Under the pieces are notes generated by a model that was not told the origin of the DNA, made no database searches, and worked only from the letters and a program-made list of their open reading frames with translations. Made by a program: the position numbers and the translations under genes. From the NCBI GenBank assembly GCA_024516035.1, contig CM044967.1, positions 13,195,592-13,259,591 of the forward strand: a stretch of 64,000 nt of DNA, read 5' to 3'. Origin of the DNA: Bactericera cockerelli (lineage: Eukaryota; Arthropoda; Insecta; Hemiptera; Triozidae). Positions within the stretch are counted from its first letter, which is position 1. Every line of letters starts with the position of its first letter. Below are positions 32,358 through 42,367 of the stretch, piece by piece.

Positions 32358-32556
32358 TGAAAGAGTTGGGTGGAAGAGATTTCCACAGGCAATAGACCCG
32401 CCCTTTAGGTAGGACTTTAGCTTCTTTTCTTTTTGTTCTTGTTTCTTTGCTCAATCTATTTAAATTTTCTTTATAATTTCATTGTATTTTACTGTATATA
32501 TTTTTGTTCTACCTAATAAAGCATACTGTAATGTGTAATAATAATAATAATAAAGA
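32358..32556 (+). mobile_element. LINE L 3' end
   Basis: GAGTTGGGTGGAAGAGATTT, a degraded hairpin (CCACAGGCAAT), CCCGCCCTTTAGGTAGGACT, a T-rich stretch, CCTAATAAAGCATACTG and a TAATAATAATAA tail mark a severely 5'-truncated non-LTR retrotransposon. Confidence 0.7.
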
Positions 32557-33219
32557 TACAGGTTCGTATCTCTGACGATCCATGCAAATGTTATTTGCCA
32601 ATTGGTCAGAAAAAAATGACAAAGGCGAACTAGCAAGCATAATGTCATAGTGAATTGAATACTTAGAAGCGAGAAAACATTTTTAAAGCTGTGAGAATCA
32701 TTTCTCACTTATACAACCAATATAGTCAAAACAAATTTTGGGTCTACTTCTCTATGTAAAAATTCCATTGCATTAATAATAATTTACTTTTACTATACAT
32801 TGTCATCATAAACATAGTACGAATTTGCAATAGTATCATAGTAAAAATGTATCTATGTAAGCAAATTTTTACCATACATTATCATCAAAATCATAAAACA
32901 AGATTTGATTTCAAGTCAAAACAAAATTTATCAAAATAAAAACAGTAACATGTCACCATGACCAAGCATTGTTTATACTTGCTGTTTTCAAACTATCAAT
33001 GTTTTGTATTCAGTGGGTGAAGATGAGTGAGAATTGTTTAATAATAATTCTAGGGTCCCGTGTCACTGTGATATGACTCACTCAGATTGCATGGGACTTA
33101 CTTTGGGATCATAGTGCAAGTTTTTCATTCAGTGATGAAATCACCGACAGTGAATGGGGAAAACTACCAAGAAAATAGCCAAGAATTAGACCATCGAAGG
33201 TGTTAATGCTCTGTAGACA
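32557..33219. other. Unannotated AT-rich stretch
   Basis: No gene or repeat was recognised. Confidence 0.3.
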
Positions 33220-33318
33220 TAGATAACGTCCATCTCAAAGTCCAGGATTTGTTTTTTTTTTTGTATGACTCATAAAAAAACTACCCATGTAAATTCTGTC
33301 GTAAATATAAGTAACAAT

Positions 33319-33671
33319 CTTCTTTTACTCTGGCTGATCCCGCTCAAGCAGGGTCGAAGTTGTTCAACCTCATGGTTGAGGTTGGGTGGGTTTGGCACAT
33401 TTCTTTTACGGCTGGATGCCCTTCCTAACACCAACGATTCTATTCGATTCAAAGTCCTGGATTAGGACGGGGGTTTTACCCTCCATTCGCTGGGAATCGT
33501 ACCAGCTACCCACATTAATCTCACCCAGCCTGGGTAGAGCCGGAAATGCCAGCCTCACATGTACGGAGGGAATAGAATTTTCTGTGTGAAAAGTCTGCTC
33601 CGACCGGGGATCGAACTCAGGATCTCTGGACTACGGGCAGTAGTTACGTCCGTTACGCCACGGAGGCTGGC
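33319..33671 (-). repeat. Large SINE-E, source-like copy with 16-bp target duplication
   Basis: The minus-strand head AGCCTCCGTGGCGTAACGGA then CTGAGTTCGATCCCCGGTCG is tRNA-like. The body includes GTGGGTAGCTGGTACGATTC, GGGTAAAACCCCCGTCCTAA and GGGCATCCAGCCGTAAAAG. AAATATAAGTAACAAT flanks it exactly at 33303-33318 and 33672-33687. The sequence left of the first duplicate is therefore host flank. Confidence 0.8.
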
Positions 33672-33696
33672 AAATATAAGTAACAATAACCAAGCA

Positions 33697-33860
33697 TTAT
33701 TCATGGTGCCCGATGAGGACAAGAGTTCCCTTATGTTCTAACAGTAGTTTTTGGTGCTGTTATTAAGTGGTCATCTCAAATGAATGAGAAAAAAGGCACG
33801 TGTTTGGTGGGATTCAAAGGAACAGGTATTCCTAAGGTACTTGGATCCCTAGCATAACCA
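33697..33860 (-). repeat. SINE-B-like copy, diverged
   Basis: GGTGCCCGATGAGGACAAGA, TTAAGTGGTCATCTCAAAT and a degraded GGTGGGATTCAAAGGAAC (B-box region) follow the reversed type B order. Confidence 0.5.
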
Positions 33861-34146
33861 CCAGGACCACCAACAAGAAACAAAATCATTGAGTAGCATC
33901 ATTGTGTTCGATGGTCACCAAACTTGATATTTTCATCAAGTTTATACAAGGAGGCTAATAATTAACTAGGGCCCCCAGAACCAGAACTTATAACAAAAGG
34001 AATAATAAAATGAATCTTCCCTAAAATGCTCTCGAGAAGCCTCACAGTATGATCAGCCAGTATCATCACATAACTCAACAAACAACTTCATACACAATCA
34101 AATGGCTAATGGCCAGTTAAGTTCACTATTAAATCTGTGCAATACA
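33861..34146. other. Fragments shared with 30.7 kb and 6.4 kb
   Basis: ACAAGGAGGCTAATAATTAA then CTAGGGCCCCCAGAACC parallels 30757-30790, and CAAATGGCTAATGGCCAGTT parallels 6377. No gene was seen. Confidence 0.4.
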
Positions 34147-34322
34147 TTACAACTTCTCACTTTTCTGTTTATACTGATTAAAATAGAGAGGTTAGTTGAT
34201 GGCATGGATTTTCAGAACTATTACCAGCTGATGAGAGCAAATAAGCTCAAAACAGCTGTCCAGGTATGTTCTGATATTCATGCGTACATCTAGTACAACT
34301 CACTTTTCTGTTTATACTGATA
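34147..34322 (+). repeat. Repeat X, about 1.2 units
   Basis: CAACTTCTCACTTTTCTGTT, GGCATGGATTTTCAGAACTA, GCTCAAAACAGCTGTCCAGG, then the start of a second unit. The plus frame across it is open, as in the 42.5-kb array. Confidence 0.75.
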
Positions 34323-34971
34323 CTGAATGCTCTCAACAAGCGTCACAGAAGGACCTCACTGATCAGCCACTATCATCACATCACAGCTACTTTAGATAGA
34401 GATGAGCTGATATAAATACCAGAGATGCCATCACTCAACGCACCTTGACACAACAATGTAGGATGAACCATGATGGACCTGTGCGATTCTCACATCAAGG
34501 TCTCTCAATTACAAACCTAGTGATCTATCTAACTTGTAAACATATAAATAGGTACCGCCTAAAAACATAGAAAGCATACACTCCTATTACCTATTTACTA
34601 TGAATAGCCTAAAAACAATTTATAAGATACATATTACATTCCAGATAACTATTTGTTATACATACGACTAAACATACCGTTTCAAAATAAATTTCTAATA
34701 TCTATGCACACATACATTACAATACTTACACACAAATACACATACAATACCCATTATTTAGATAATACCCGATGGGTAAGTACTCTATTGATACTACCTA
34801 CAGTCCTACATGTTCAGAACAGCGATCGCTGTCAGGGCTGATTTCAACTTCAAGACATCCACAAAAAGGTCTTCTTAAAGCTCAGTCAAAACAATATACA
34901 TAAATAAAATGAAGCCCCCACTGTCCCCTCTGAAGGGCAGGAGGCTAAATGTCTAATATATGGGATTATAA
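34323..34971. other. Unannotated stretch
   Basis: No gene was recognised. It is rich in ACATACA-like words around 34640-34760. Confidence 0.3.
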
Positions 34972-35083
34972 CCGACCTCAGTAGCTTGATCGATAAGGCG
35001 GTGGACTTGTAATCGGAGTTCGGTGGTTCAAGTCCCAAGTCAAGCAAAAATAAAATTTAGTAAAGCGAGTTTGATTAATAGTA
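34972..35083 (+). repeat. SINE-A copy
   Basis: CCGACCTCAGTAGCTTGATC, GATAAGGCGGTGGACTTGTA and GGTTCAAGTCCC, then the body AAAGCGAGTTTGATTAATAG. Confidence 0.75.
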
Positions 35084-35196
35084 ATAAGGCTCTTTATTTG
35101 ACATCAAAGTAAGAAATTACAATAAATGTAAAAAAGGTGTGATGATTATTGCCTATGGCAATCTCTGTCATCCAACCCTTGTTTGGATGTGATATT
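35084..35196 (-). mobile_element. LINE L 3' end, antisense, diverged
   Basis: The minus strand has AAGGGTTGGATGACAGAGAT and the intact hairpin ATTGCCATAGGCAAT, then a shortened AT-rich tail ending CAAATAAAGAGCC. Confidence 0.55.
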
Positions 35197-35463
35197 GCGA
35201 TTGTGATCAAAACAAATATGACAACTTATTAGGGATTATATAGAACATATATAAAATAAGGGATTAATAATTGTAAAACAGGATTAATTTATTTCTTGCA
35301 AGAGTGGAGATGTTACACTCAGATTTACAGGAGATGTTACACTCAGATTTACAACAAAGATAAGACATACCGTACATCAAGTCGGACAACAGTGCTTTGG
35401 TAAAAACGGAGATCAGATCGGAGATCTGAGGGACTTTGTTGTAATCTTATTTTATAATTCGGC
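35197..35463. other. Unannotated stretch
   Basis: A short direct repeat (GATGTTACACTCAGATTTAC at about 35309 and 35334) was seen, and no gene. Confidence 0.4.
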
Positions 35464-35631
35464 CCTTAGGGTCACATTATGAAACAGGATTAAATTTAAG
35501 CTAAGGCAGACCCACCATCAAGACGGAGTGTCAAACAATTACAGCGCACTATAGCCTGAGTTAAGGGATAGAGTTAAGGGACAGTGTCCACTTAAATTAT
35601 TCTAATCCTGTTTCATAATTTGGCCCTTAGA
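35464..35631. mobile_element. MITE F, copy 2
   Basis: TTAGGGTCACATTATGAAAC, AGGATTAAATTTAAGCTAAG and the inverse AATCCTGTTTCATAATTTGG ... CCTTAG end the element. AACAATTACAGCGCACTATA is shared with copy 1. Confidence 0.75.
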
Positions 35632-35836
35632 CCGGACCCTGCCCTGATGCTATCATGCTAAAGAGAATTAATGCAAATATGGAGAGATAAAAGAGGGATA
35701 GAGAGTTAAGGGACAGTGTCAACTTAAATTAATCTAATCCTGTTTCATAATTCGACCCTTAGACCGGACCCTGCCCTGATGCTATCATGCTACAGAGGAG
35801 GATGAACGCAGAGGAAAATGGAAAGTGAAATCTGTA
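35573..35836. repeat. 132-bp tandem duplication spanning half of MITE F
   Basis: AGTTAAGGGACAGTGTCCAC at 35573 recurs at 35705 with CAAC. Both continue through the MITE right end into ACCGGACCCTGCCCTGATGC and TATCATGCTA. The duplication therefore happened after MITE insertion. Confidence 0.85.
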
Positions 35837-35927
35837 TTATTGGAACAAGCAGGAGCGCTGGCCGGAAGGGTGGAATCGGAATGAACACAGGACATGGAGA
35901 ATTAATGCAGCAGTTCAATAGTAACGG

Positions 35928-35991
35928 TCGGGCCCTGGGATAGACACCAGGCACGGACGTCGGGCCCTGGGATGGACACCAGGCACGGACG
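35928..35991. repeat. Tandem duplication, period 32 bp
   Basis: TCGGGCCCTGGGATAGACAC at 35928 recurs at 35960 with one change (G for A), each ending CAGGCACGGACG. Confidence 0.95.
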
Positions 35992-36064
35992 AGGAAAAAT
36001 ATGAGACTTGTTTATTGAGACCTTTAGGTAAACAAATTACTCAGTTTAAATTCTATCACCTATT

Positions 36065-36526
36065 CTTCTTCTTCTTAGATAACGTCCATCTCAAAGTCCA
36101 AGATTTGTTTTTTTTTTTGTATGACTCATAAAAAAATTACCCATGTAAATTCTGTCGTAAATATAGGTAACAATCTTCTTTTACTCTGCCTTATCCCGCT
36201 TAAGCAGGGTCGACGTTGTTCAACCTCATGGTGGAGGTTGGTTGATTTTGCACATTTTTACGGCTGGATACCCTTCCGAACGCCAACGATTTTACTTGAT
36301 TTAGCGTCCTGGATTAGGACGGGGGTTTTACCCTCCATTCGCTGGGAATCGTACCAGCTACCCACATTAACCTAACCCAGCCAGCCTGGGTACGGCCGAA
36401 AATGCCAGCCTCACATGTTCGGAGGGAACAGAATTTTCTGTGTGAAAATCTGCTCCGACCGGGGATCGAACTCAGGATCTCTGGCCTACGAGCAGTAGTC
36501 ACAACCGTTACGCAACGGAGGCTGAT
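36065..36526 (-). repeat. SINE-E daughter copy with transduced 3' flank
   Basis: The insert is bracketed by a 19/20 match (TTTAAATTCTATCACCTATT at 36045-36064; one change at 36527-36546). It contains SINE-E plus about 100 bp that at 33220-33318 is ordinary flank, including that locus's target-duplication sequence (AAATATAGGTAACAAT here). On the minus strand it ends in (AAG)n. Confidence 0.8.
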
Positions 36527-36558
36527 TTTAAATTCTATTACCTATTAAAGGAATAGAA

Positions 36559-36585
36559 AGTGGATATTTTTTTTTTTTTTTTTTT
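36559..36585. repeat. Poly(T) tract
   Basis: GGATA is followed by a run of about 18 T, then AATATTTACATTCATAGGTA. Confidence 0.8.
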
Positions 36586-36665
36586 AATATTTACATTCAT
36601 AGGTAGAATCGGTTTATTTATACATAGTAAATGATTGCAAATTTATAATAGTAGAATAGAATATA

Positions 36666-36722
36666 CCTTGTTTATACTGCCGAGGTGACTGAAAAGTCCC
36701 TTTATTCCAGCAGTCAATTTAT
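36666..36722 (-). repeat. SINE-B tail fragment
   Basis: CTTGTTTATACTGCCGAGGT then AGTCCCTTTATTCCAGCAGT matches the reversed 3' end of type B. Confidence 0.55.
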
Positions 36723-38168
36723 AGTAAAGTAAATCGTATCACGGAGAATCTCGTTAAATAGATTATTAACAAATTTAATAGAAAAAATGAAGGGGAAAAA
36801 AACTGCAGACTCCATCAATAAAGTCCATTCCAATACATCTAATATTACCGTTCTAAATTCTCATGAGCTAATCGAAGATTCCACGGTAGTCCATAGTCGT
36901 TCTCGATTAGCATGTCAAATCGAAATGAACACGAACTATTAGATTAGTATAATCTGGAGCTAGGCCCTAATCTTTGCCTGCCTTGTGATAAGTGCACGGT
37001 ATGGATCTAGTAATCTAATTTTTCAAATCTGAATTCATACCTAAGAAACAGTTTTTTTTATCTTGAATCTGGGGATATCAATATTCCTTGAGGATAAACA
37101 GTAGTATGTAATTATGATGCTCTGCTATCCACATTAATTCCAAGCTAAATCGGAACAGTTATAAGCATGATAAGATAATTACTGAGAGACGCTGACAGTC
37201 TGATAAGTGATAAGGGTTTTAGTTTAATTCCCAATGGATCCACTCGATATCGATGAACATTCACGAAAATTTGGCCTGTCCATAGTGTCCATGTTGTAGT
37301 TTTGTGCTGATATCCAATGTTAAAGTGTGAAAAATATGAAAGCTTACGAGAAAATTGATATAAATCCAAAATATACGTCAGACCAAAGAAATGAAGGACC
37401 TAGCTTTTCACTTTTTAGAAATGAAGGACCTAGCTTTTCACTAAGCAGCATTTGCTAAAGGCTGGAAACGTTAATGTGTACGATTTTCAGCAATTGGAGT
37501 GTAAACCGCCCATTATACAATATACTTTGTACTGGCGAAAACAGCTGAAATATCAATACACAGAGAACCATCTTCTTTCTCACTGAAAACAACTGAAAGT
37601 GCTGAAACAACGACACACAAGTATGTTCACGTCATGTACTACAAGAAGATACTCATATTAATAATAATAATAAAAAAAAATCGTTCACTTTATGATCATA
37701 AAAACTCACAAGAATGCTACAAGACTCGAAGAAAGCGTGCAGCGTTCAAACGTTCTGAGAAGAAAAGAAATTTCCTCAGGAATTCCGAGGACGTCACAAG
37801 GATGTATGGGAAAACTGGAGCGAGTTCTTCTCTCTGTAGACAGAATCGTTAAATATGCTACAGGCGGAATAGCGGTAATTATGGTGACAGAATACTCGAA
37901 CACACACCAAGGACATGATGAAAGTCACTCGGATTTTTCAGCTGGATATAGGAATCCAAACCAATCACATGTGGGTTCAATCCCGAATTCCCAAAAGATC
38001 GATGGAATTGTGACCTTATGAACTCAAGATACTAACACATCATAATCATCACAGCTAGGTTTAGAAATATCTAAGCAAATTGCTTTTGAACATGAATAAT
38101 AAAAATAAAAAAATGGTACCAAAAACTGCAATACAAAGGAGTGTTAATCCAGCTGTATAAATATTGTT
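36723..38168. other. Unannotated stretch with one 30-bp duplication
   Basis: AGAAATGAAGGACCTAGCTT recurs at 37387 and 37417. Open frames at 37634-37852 and 37692-38021 overlap in different frames and match no family I know. Confidence 0.35.
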
Positions 38169-38292
38169 GACATCGCAGCTTGATCGATAAGGTGGCGAAC
38201 TCGTAACCTGGAAGTCGATGGTTCTTGTTAAAGGTATGGCAAATATTTCGTAAGCTGAGTTTGAGTACTGGCGACCATTGTGATTAACAGAA
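38169..38292 (+). repeat. SINE-A copy, B box damaged
   Basis: CATCGCAGCTTGATCGATAA, GGTGGCGAACTCGTAACCTG and GATGGTTCTTGTTAAAG; the body AAGCTGAGTTTGAGTACTGG ends near GTGATTAACAG. Confidence 0.65.
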
Positions 38293-38696
38293 ATATATGA
38301 CCACTTAACCAATAATTGGTCCAAGCCAAAGTTCTGGCCAGAGTACCCCGACAAGAGATGGGTAAGGAACCAAGTATGTAAAATGAGTTGTGTTAACAAG
38401 TAGGTAGGTGAGGCACATACAACTCTTAGAAACACAAGCTCCAAGAACATTTTGAACTGGCGTTATAAAAGAATTGTTGAGTCCTACGAAAACAATGAGA
38501 CAGTAATTGAACTCACAATAGGAAACACCTAGAGGCCAGAAAAGTTGAAAATACTAAATATACATAATGTAAACTAACTGTTTAACTGTTTGTGCATGTA
38601 CGCATTATGCATAAATGTATTCCTGTTTCTAAAGAAAGATGCATAACCATCTTATGGTTTATCAGGGCCTCCTGAGAACTGACCTCCATAATACCT
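38293..38696. other. Unannotated stretch
   Basis: The 129-codon minus open frame (38061-38450) runs through the SINE-A, so I treat it as incidental despite its length. Confidence 0.35.
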
Positions 38697-38940
38697 AATA
38701 ACGACTTTATTTATACTGCCCATTAGGACTTAGGGGGCAGGACTTTAGCTTATCATTAACTTAATCCTGTTTCATAATTCAGAAGCCTCTTTATTCCAGC
38801 ATTTCGGTGTTATTATTACATGGTCATGATCTCAAATCGACGAGAGAAAAAATTGATGCTTTGGTTGGGTTTGAACCAACAGATCCTCACGCTTACTGGT
38901 AGACAAGAGCCTTATGTAATAACCATTTAAGTCTCACTAT
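38697..38940 (-). repeat. SINE-B copy interrupted by a MITE F fragment
   Basis: ACTTTATTTATACTGCCCAT and TTATTCCAGCATTTCGGTGT are the B tail. Between them AGGGGGCAGGACTTTAGCTT ... TTAATCCTGTTTCATAATTC (about 38730-38783) is MITE F-like. The head shows GGTTGGGTTTGAACC. Confidence 0.6.
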
Positions 38941-39002
38941 TATAAGGCTTTATGTAATTGCATTCATTGCATGTATTTATGTAGAATATGTATTCCTAAA
39001 CA

Positions 39003-39204
39003 TGTATTGGTAGTAAATTGGTCAGGGCGCTAGTCTGGTAATCCAGGTAGCGTAGGGATCCGTTGGAATCCCAACCAGTGCATGAATTTTTCTCATGAAT
39101 TTAAGTTTGTGATCAAATAATAATAAAACGATTAGGTGGTATAAAATGCTTTGAGCATTAACCTCGCCTGGTGGTTACCTACCACTAAAGAGTGTTATTA
39201 TTAT
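39003..39204 (+). repeat. SINE-D copy
   Basis: GCTAGTCTGGTAATCCAGGT, CCCAACCAGTGCATGAATTT, AAATAATAATAAAACGATTA and CCTCGCCTGGTGGTTACCTA are in order, ending with ATTATTATG. Confidence 0.75.
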
Positions 39205-39300
39205 GTATCGCTGGTGCCGATTTCAGGCCCGAAAAGATGTACGGCAATGCTTCATTCGGTTGGACCATGACTCGGGCTAGAACTTGGGTGCATCCCTCTG
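39205..39300 (-). repeat. Repeat Z fragment
   Basis: GGTGCCGATTTCAGGCCCGA and GATGTACGGCAATGCTTCAT, then GGGTGCATCCC. Confidence 0.5.
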
Positions 39301-39366
39301 TACAATGTAACAGACATAATTTTATAAGAAAGGCTTTTATTTAAAAGAACAAAACATTATCTTAGT

Positions 39367-39584
39367 TGATAATAATAATACTCTTTAGTGGAAGGTAACC
39401 ACCAGGCGAGGTTAATGCTCAAAGCATTTTCTAACACCTAAACCTCAGAGTCTTATTATTATGTGGTCACAAACTCAAATTATTGAGGAAAAATTAATGC
39501 ACTGGGTGGGATTCGAATCAACGGATGCCTACGCTACCTGGATTACCAGACTAGCGCGTTAACCACTTGACTACCAATGCACTG
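39367..39584 (-). repeat. SINE-D copy, full length
   Basis: The plus strand reads AATAATAATACTCTTTAGTG, GGTAACCACCAGGCGAGGTT, TTATTATTATGTGGTCACAA, GGGATTCGAATC and TGGATTACCAGACTAGCGCG: the exact reverse of type D. It sits about 160 bp from a plus copy, making a natural inverted pair. Confidence 0.8.
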
Positions 39585-40164
39585 TCTTATTTGTTTAATC
39601 AACTTTCCTATTTCTAAATGAATAATATAATCCCGGAAAGCGTGATCACTATCAGCATCATCCCATCTTATTGTAAGAAAAAGAACTCTAGGAATTGTTT
39701 CAAAGCATCATGGAAACTTCTAAACATCCTTTCATCTCTAATGGAATTTTTAAACAAAAGTATTAATCTTTGTTTGAAATCATATGAAAGTACAAGGATT
39801 GGCAAAGTTTTTAGTAAGAAATTAATCTTGAAAAATTATTAATTGAAGTAGTTGAAGTAATACACAAATGAACAAGATTTTTATGTTTATCAAACTGATT
39901 CTATTTACTTACTCAGAAAAACTTTTTACTTAGTAGTAGTAGTAGTAGTAGTAGCAGTCTTTGGTTTTTTTCAATTTTCCCTCTTCTTTATCTCTGGTAA
40001 ACACAAGATGAGTTAAACTTACCTGAAAAAAGAAAAATAATAAAATGGTCATAACTTAGAATTTCCAGTACAACCGGTAGGGTACCTAACTCCAACTTAA
40101 GATCATTCATACCTGTAACTACATAACAGGTGGAAATTGCATTGTTAAGTCTAGAAGCTAATAA
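39585..40164. other. Unannotated stretch
   Basis: A 74-codon open frame (39618-39842) has no recognised family. A short (GTA)n tract lies at about 39934-39955. Confidence 0.35.
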
Positions 40165-40265
40165 CTCAGGCCCGTAACAATGTACGGCAATGCCTCATGG
40201 TGTAGAGTAGGGTTAGGAAAAATAAATATAGGGCCATGCCTCGAGCTGTAGCTCGAGTGCAGCTA
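40165..40265 (-). repeat. Repeat Z copy
   Basis: CAATGTACGGCAATGCCTCA, GTAGAGTAGGGTTAGGAAAA and GGGCCATGCCTCGAGCTGTA reverse-match 11285-11425. Confidence 0.55.
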
Positions 40266-40992
40266 CCATTTATATACAAAAAGTGTATAGACCATTCTCC
40301 TAGGTAATTAAACTGTTGCTAATTAAAGTAGGAGTCCACATTAACTTGTACCCTGTACATTAGGTAACTCATAGGTACACATTGTTAAGCTACCACAGGT
40401 AGGTACATAGAATAAGTAGGTATCTACGGTACACTAACCTGTACCACCGTCCTGTGACTGTCTATAGTGAATCTAAAGGAACTTCTGGCTACATATTATA
40501 CAACTATACACATTGGGTAGGTAGAGTAGGTATCCTGAACAATCTCAACATGTTCTATTTTTTTTTTTTTTTTTTTAACCTAGGTACGTACCAACTAGGT
40601 AAATGAATATTCTCTTAAAGATACAAGAACTTAATGCTATGTAGTTTCCTATACCATCCTGTACATAGAATACATAGTAAAACTACATAAGGCTTACGTG
40701 TACCTACTAAATATACATGGTTAAAACTACCTAGGGCCTACCTGTACAAATTGTACATAATATACATCTATAGTAAAACTACCTAGGACATAGAACAGCA
40801 AGATTCCACTGTTTCAACAGTAAGACGGGGTAAGGACAATTTAAGTGCAGCTAGCGTGAAAATGTGCTTTGTTTTATTCTTTATGCAATCAACCCGTGCA
40901 GTGGTCCCTAGAGAGGGGAGGTTTTAGTAGATACAGAAAAATGAGATGTTGAACTTTTATGTACACAATCCTACATGTCCAATTGTATACGT
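40266..40992. repeat. Degenerate CTAGGTAC/TACCTA-rich region
   Basis: Words such as AGGTACCTACC, ACATAGAATACATAGTAAAA and AACTACCTAGG recur imperfectly over about 500 bp. A T-run lies at 40558-40577. No coding was seen. Confidence 0.45.
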
Positions 40993-41188
40993 GTGACGGT
41001 AGCTCTGTGGTCAAGGCGTCTGTCTGGTACACCTGAGGTCGAGGGTTCGAAACCCAGCCGAGACATCGTAAGATATCCTCCCATTTAGGATTTTGACCAC
41101 TTAAAAATACGTTCTGGATTTACTGTTGGAATAATAGTACTCATTAGTCCTGGTCTGACAGTATAAAAAGCCGACATTATTATTATTA
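40993..41188 (+). repeat. SINE-B copy, full length
   Basis: GTGACGGTAGCTCTGTGGTC is the A-box region, GAGGGTTCGAAACCCAGCCG the B-box region, then ATCCTCCCATTTAGGATTTT, TGGAATAATAGTACTCATTA and a GACAGTATAAAAAGCC end with (ATT)n. Confidence 0.8.
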
Positions 41189-41341
41189 CCTACATAGATT
41201 CTAGTTCCTAAGTCAGACTCATATTATGGTGAATTGTTTCAATGGTCAGTCGTCAAAAGTTTAAACTAGTTAACGGTCGACTCAATATTTTTGACAACCA
41301 TTAAATGAAAACACAGTTATTTAATTAAGTTATCATAATTC

Positions 41342-41474
41342 TGTTAATCACAACGGTCACATCAAAATTACTCAGACTCGCCTTAGTAAATATTTTTCTT
41401 TCTCTAGAGACTCGAACCACCAACCTCCAGGTTACGAGTCCACGGCCTTATCAATCCAGCTACTGAGGTTGGTT
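41342..41474 (-). repeat. SINE-A copy, near full length
   Basis: The minus strand has ACCTCAGTAGCTGGATTGAT, GTGGACTCGTAACCTGGAGG and GGTTCGAGTCTC, with a body through TGATGTGACCGTTGTGATTA. Confidence 0.75.
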
Positions 41475-41682
41475 ATAGAGTACAATAATAAAATTATTTG
41501 GCATGGATATTCAGAACTATTACCTGCTGATGAGAGCAAATAAGCTCGAAACAGCTGTAGAGGTACAGGGTGGCGCATAAGTAATGACAACAAGTTTTTT
41601 TGTGATATTTTTTTTTATTATTTGTTCAATCGAAAAGAAAGTTTATTGGTCTATTCTAGAGGCTTGGCGAATTTGTTCCATA

Positions 41683-42135
41683 CTACACATGGAATATTAC
41701 GTCACGTAAGTGTTGGCCATTTCCAGCTTCGCAAAGTCGGGCATTTTCCATTACTGATCGGAGAACGTTTGCTCCTAGCGCTGAATTTTTTTGTGTAATG
41801 TTGTTCTTTAGTTGTTGAATGGTCCGAGGTTTGTTCACGTACACCCTTTCCTTCAGATATACCCACAGGAAGAAGTCTGGGGCGGATAATTCAGGTGAGC
41901 ATGGGGGCCATAGGAAGTCAAAATTTTGGGAAATTATGCGATTTTCAAAAATTTCCCGTAGAAGTGTCATTGTTGTGACTGCTGTGTGTGGTGTGGCTCC
42001 ATCTTGCTGAAACCATATCTGGGGGTGATTTTCAACAGCTGGCCTCAAGAAATTATGACCTGCGGGACATTCCCAATTGGGTTGAGCGCCGTCGTGTTGA
42101 AGTGCTTGGTCTGCTTTCAATATTGTCAGAAACAC
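41683..42135 (-). pseudogene. Transposase catalytic C-terminal part
   Basis: WFQQDGATPHTA holds the second catalytic Asp, and WPPCSPELSAPDFFLW the third acidic position (APD). Forty-one residues separate the two aspartates, a DD41D spacing as I recall for rosa-like elements of flies, instead of the DD34D of classical mariner. The preceding first-Asp motif (TGDE-type) is absent. This frame overlaps the N-terminal part in a different phase. Confidence 0.8.
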
Positions 42136-42367
42136 GCTGTCGATTTGCTTCAGTGACGACTGAACGTTGTCTTCCTGGTCTCGGAAGGTCTCTGACTACA
42201 CCTTCTTCTTGAAAACGTTCAATTATTTTCATAATTGTTCTGTAAATCGGGGCCTTTCGAACTTGGAAATATCGCTTGTACGCTAACTGAGTTTGTGTAA
42301 TTGAACGCCCATTTTCAAAATAAAATTGTACAATTTTGGTTCGTTGTAAGGTTGTGTACTTTTGCAT
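42053..42367 (-). pseudogene. Transposase N-terminal part (DNA-binding region)
   Basis: This 104-codon frame starts at an ATG just inside the right end. It contains a helix-turn-helix-like region (ENGRSITQTQLAYKRYF) and a second helical region before DLPRPGRQRSV, as in insect mariner-like transposases with the DUF4817-type N-terminus. It continues in another frame in the 41683-42135 segment. The block with the first catalytic Asp is missing between the two parts, so the enzyme is inactive. Confidence 0.8.

Noticed and set aside
38061..38450. 129-codon minus-strand open frame
   Set aside because: It runs through a SINE-A copy and has no recognisable domain, so it is most likely incidental.
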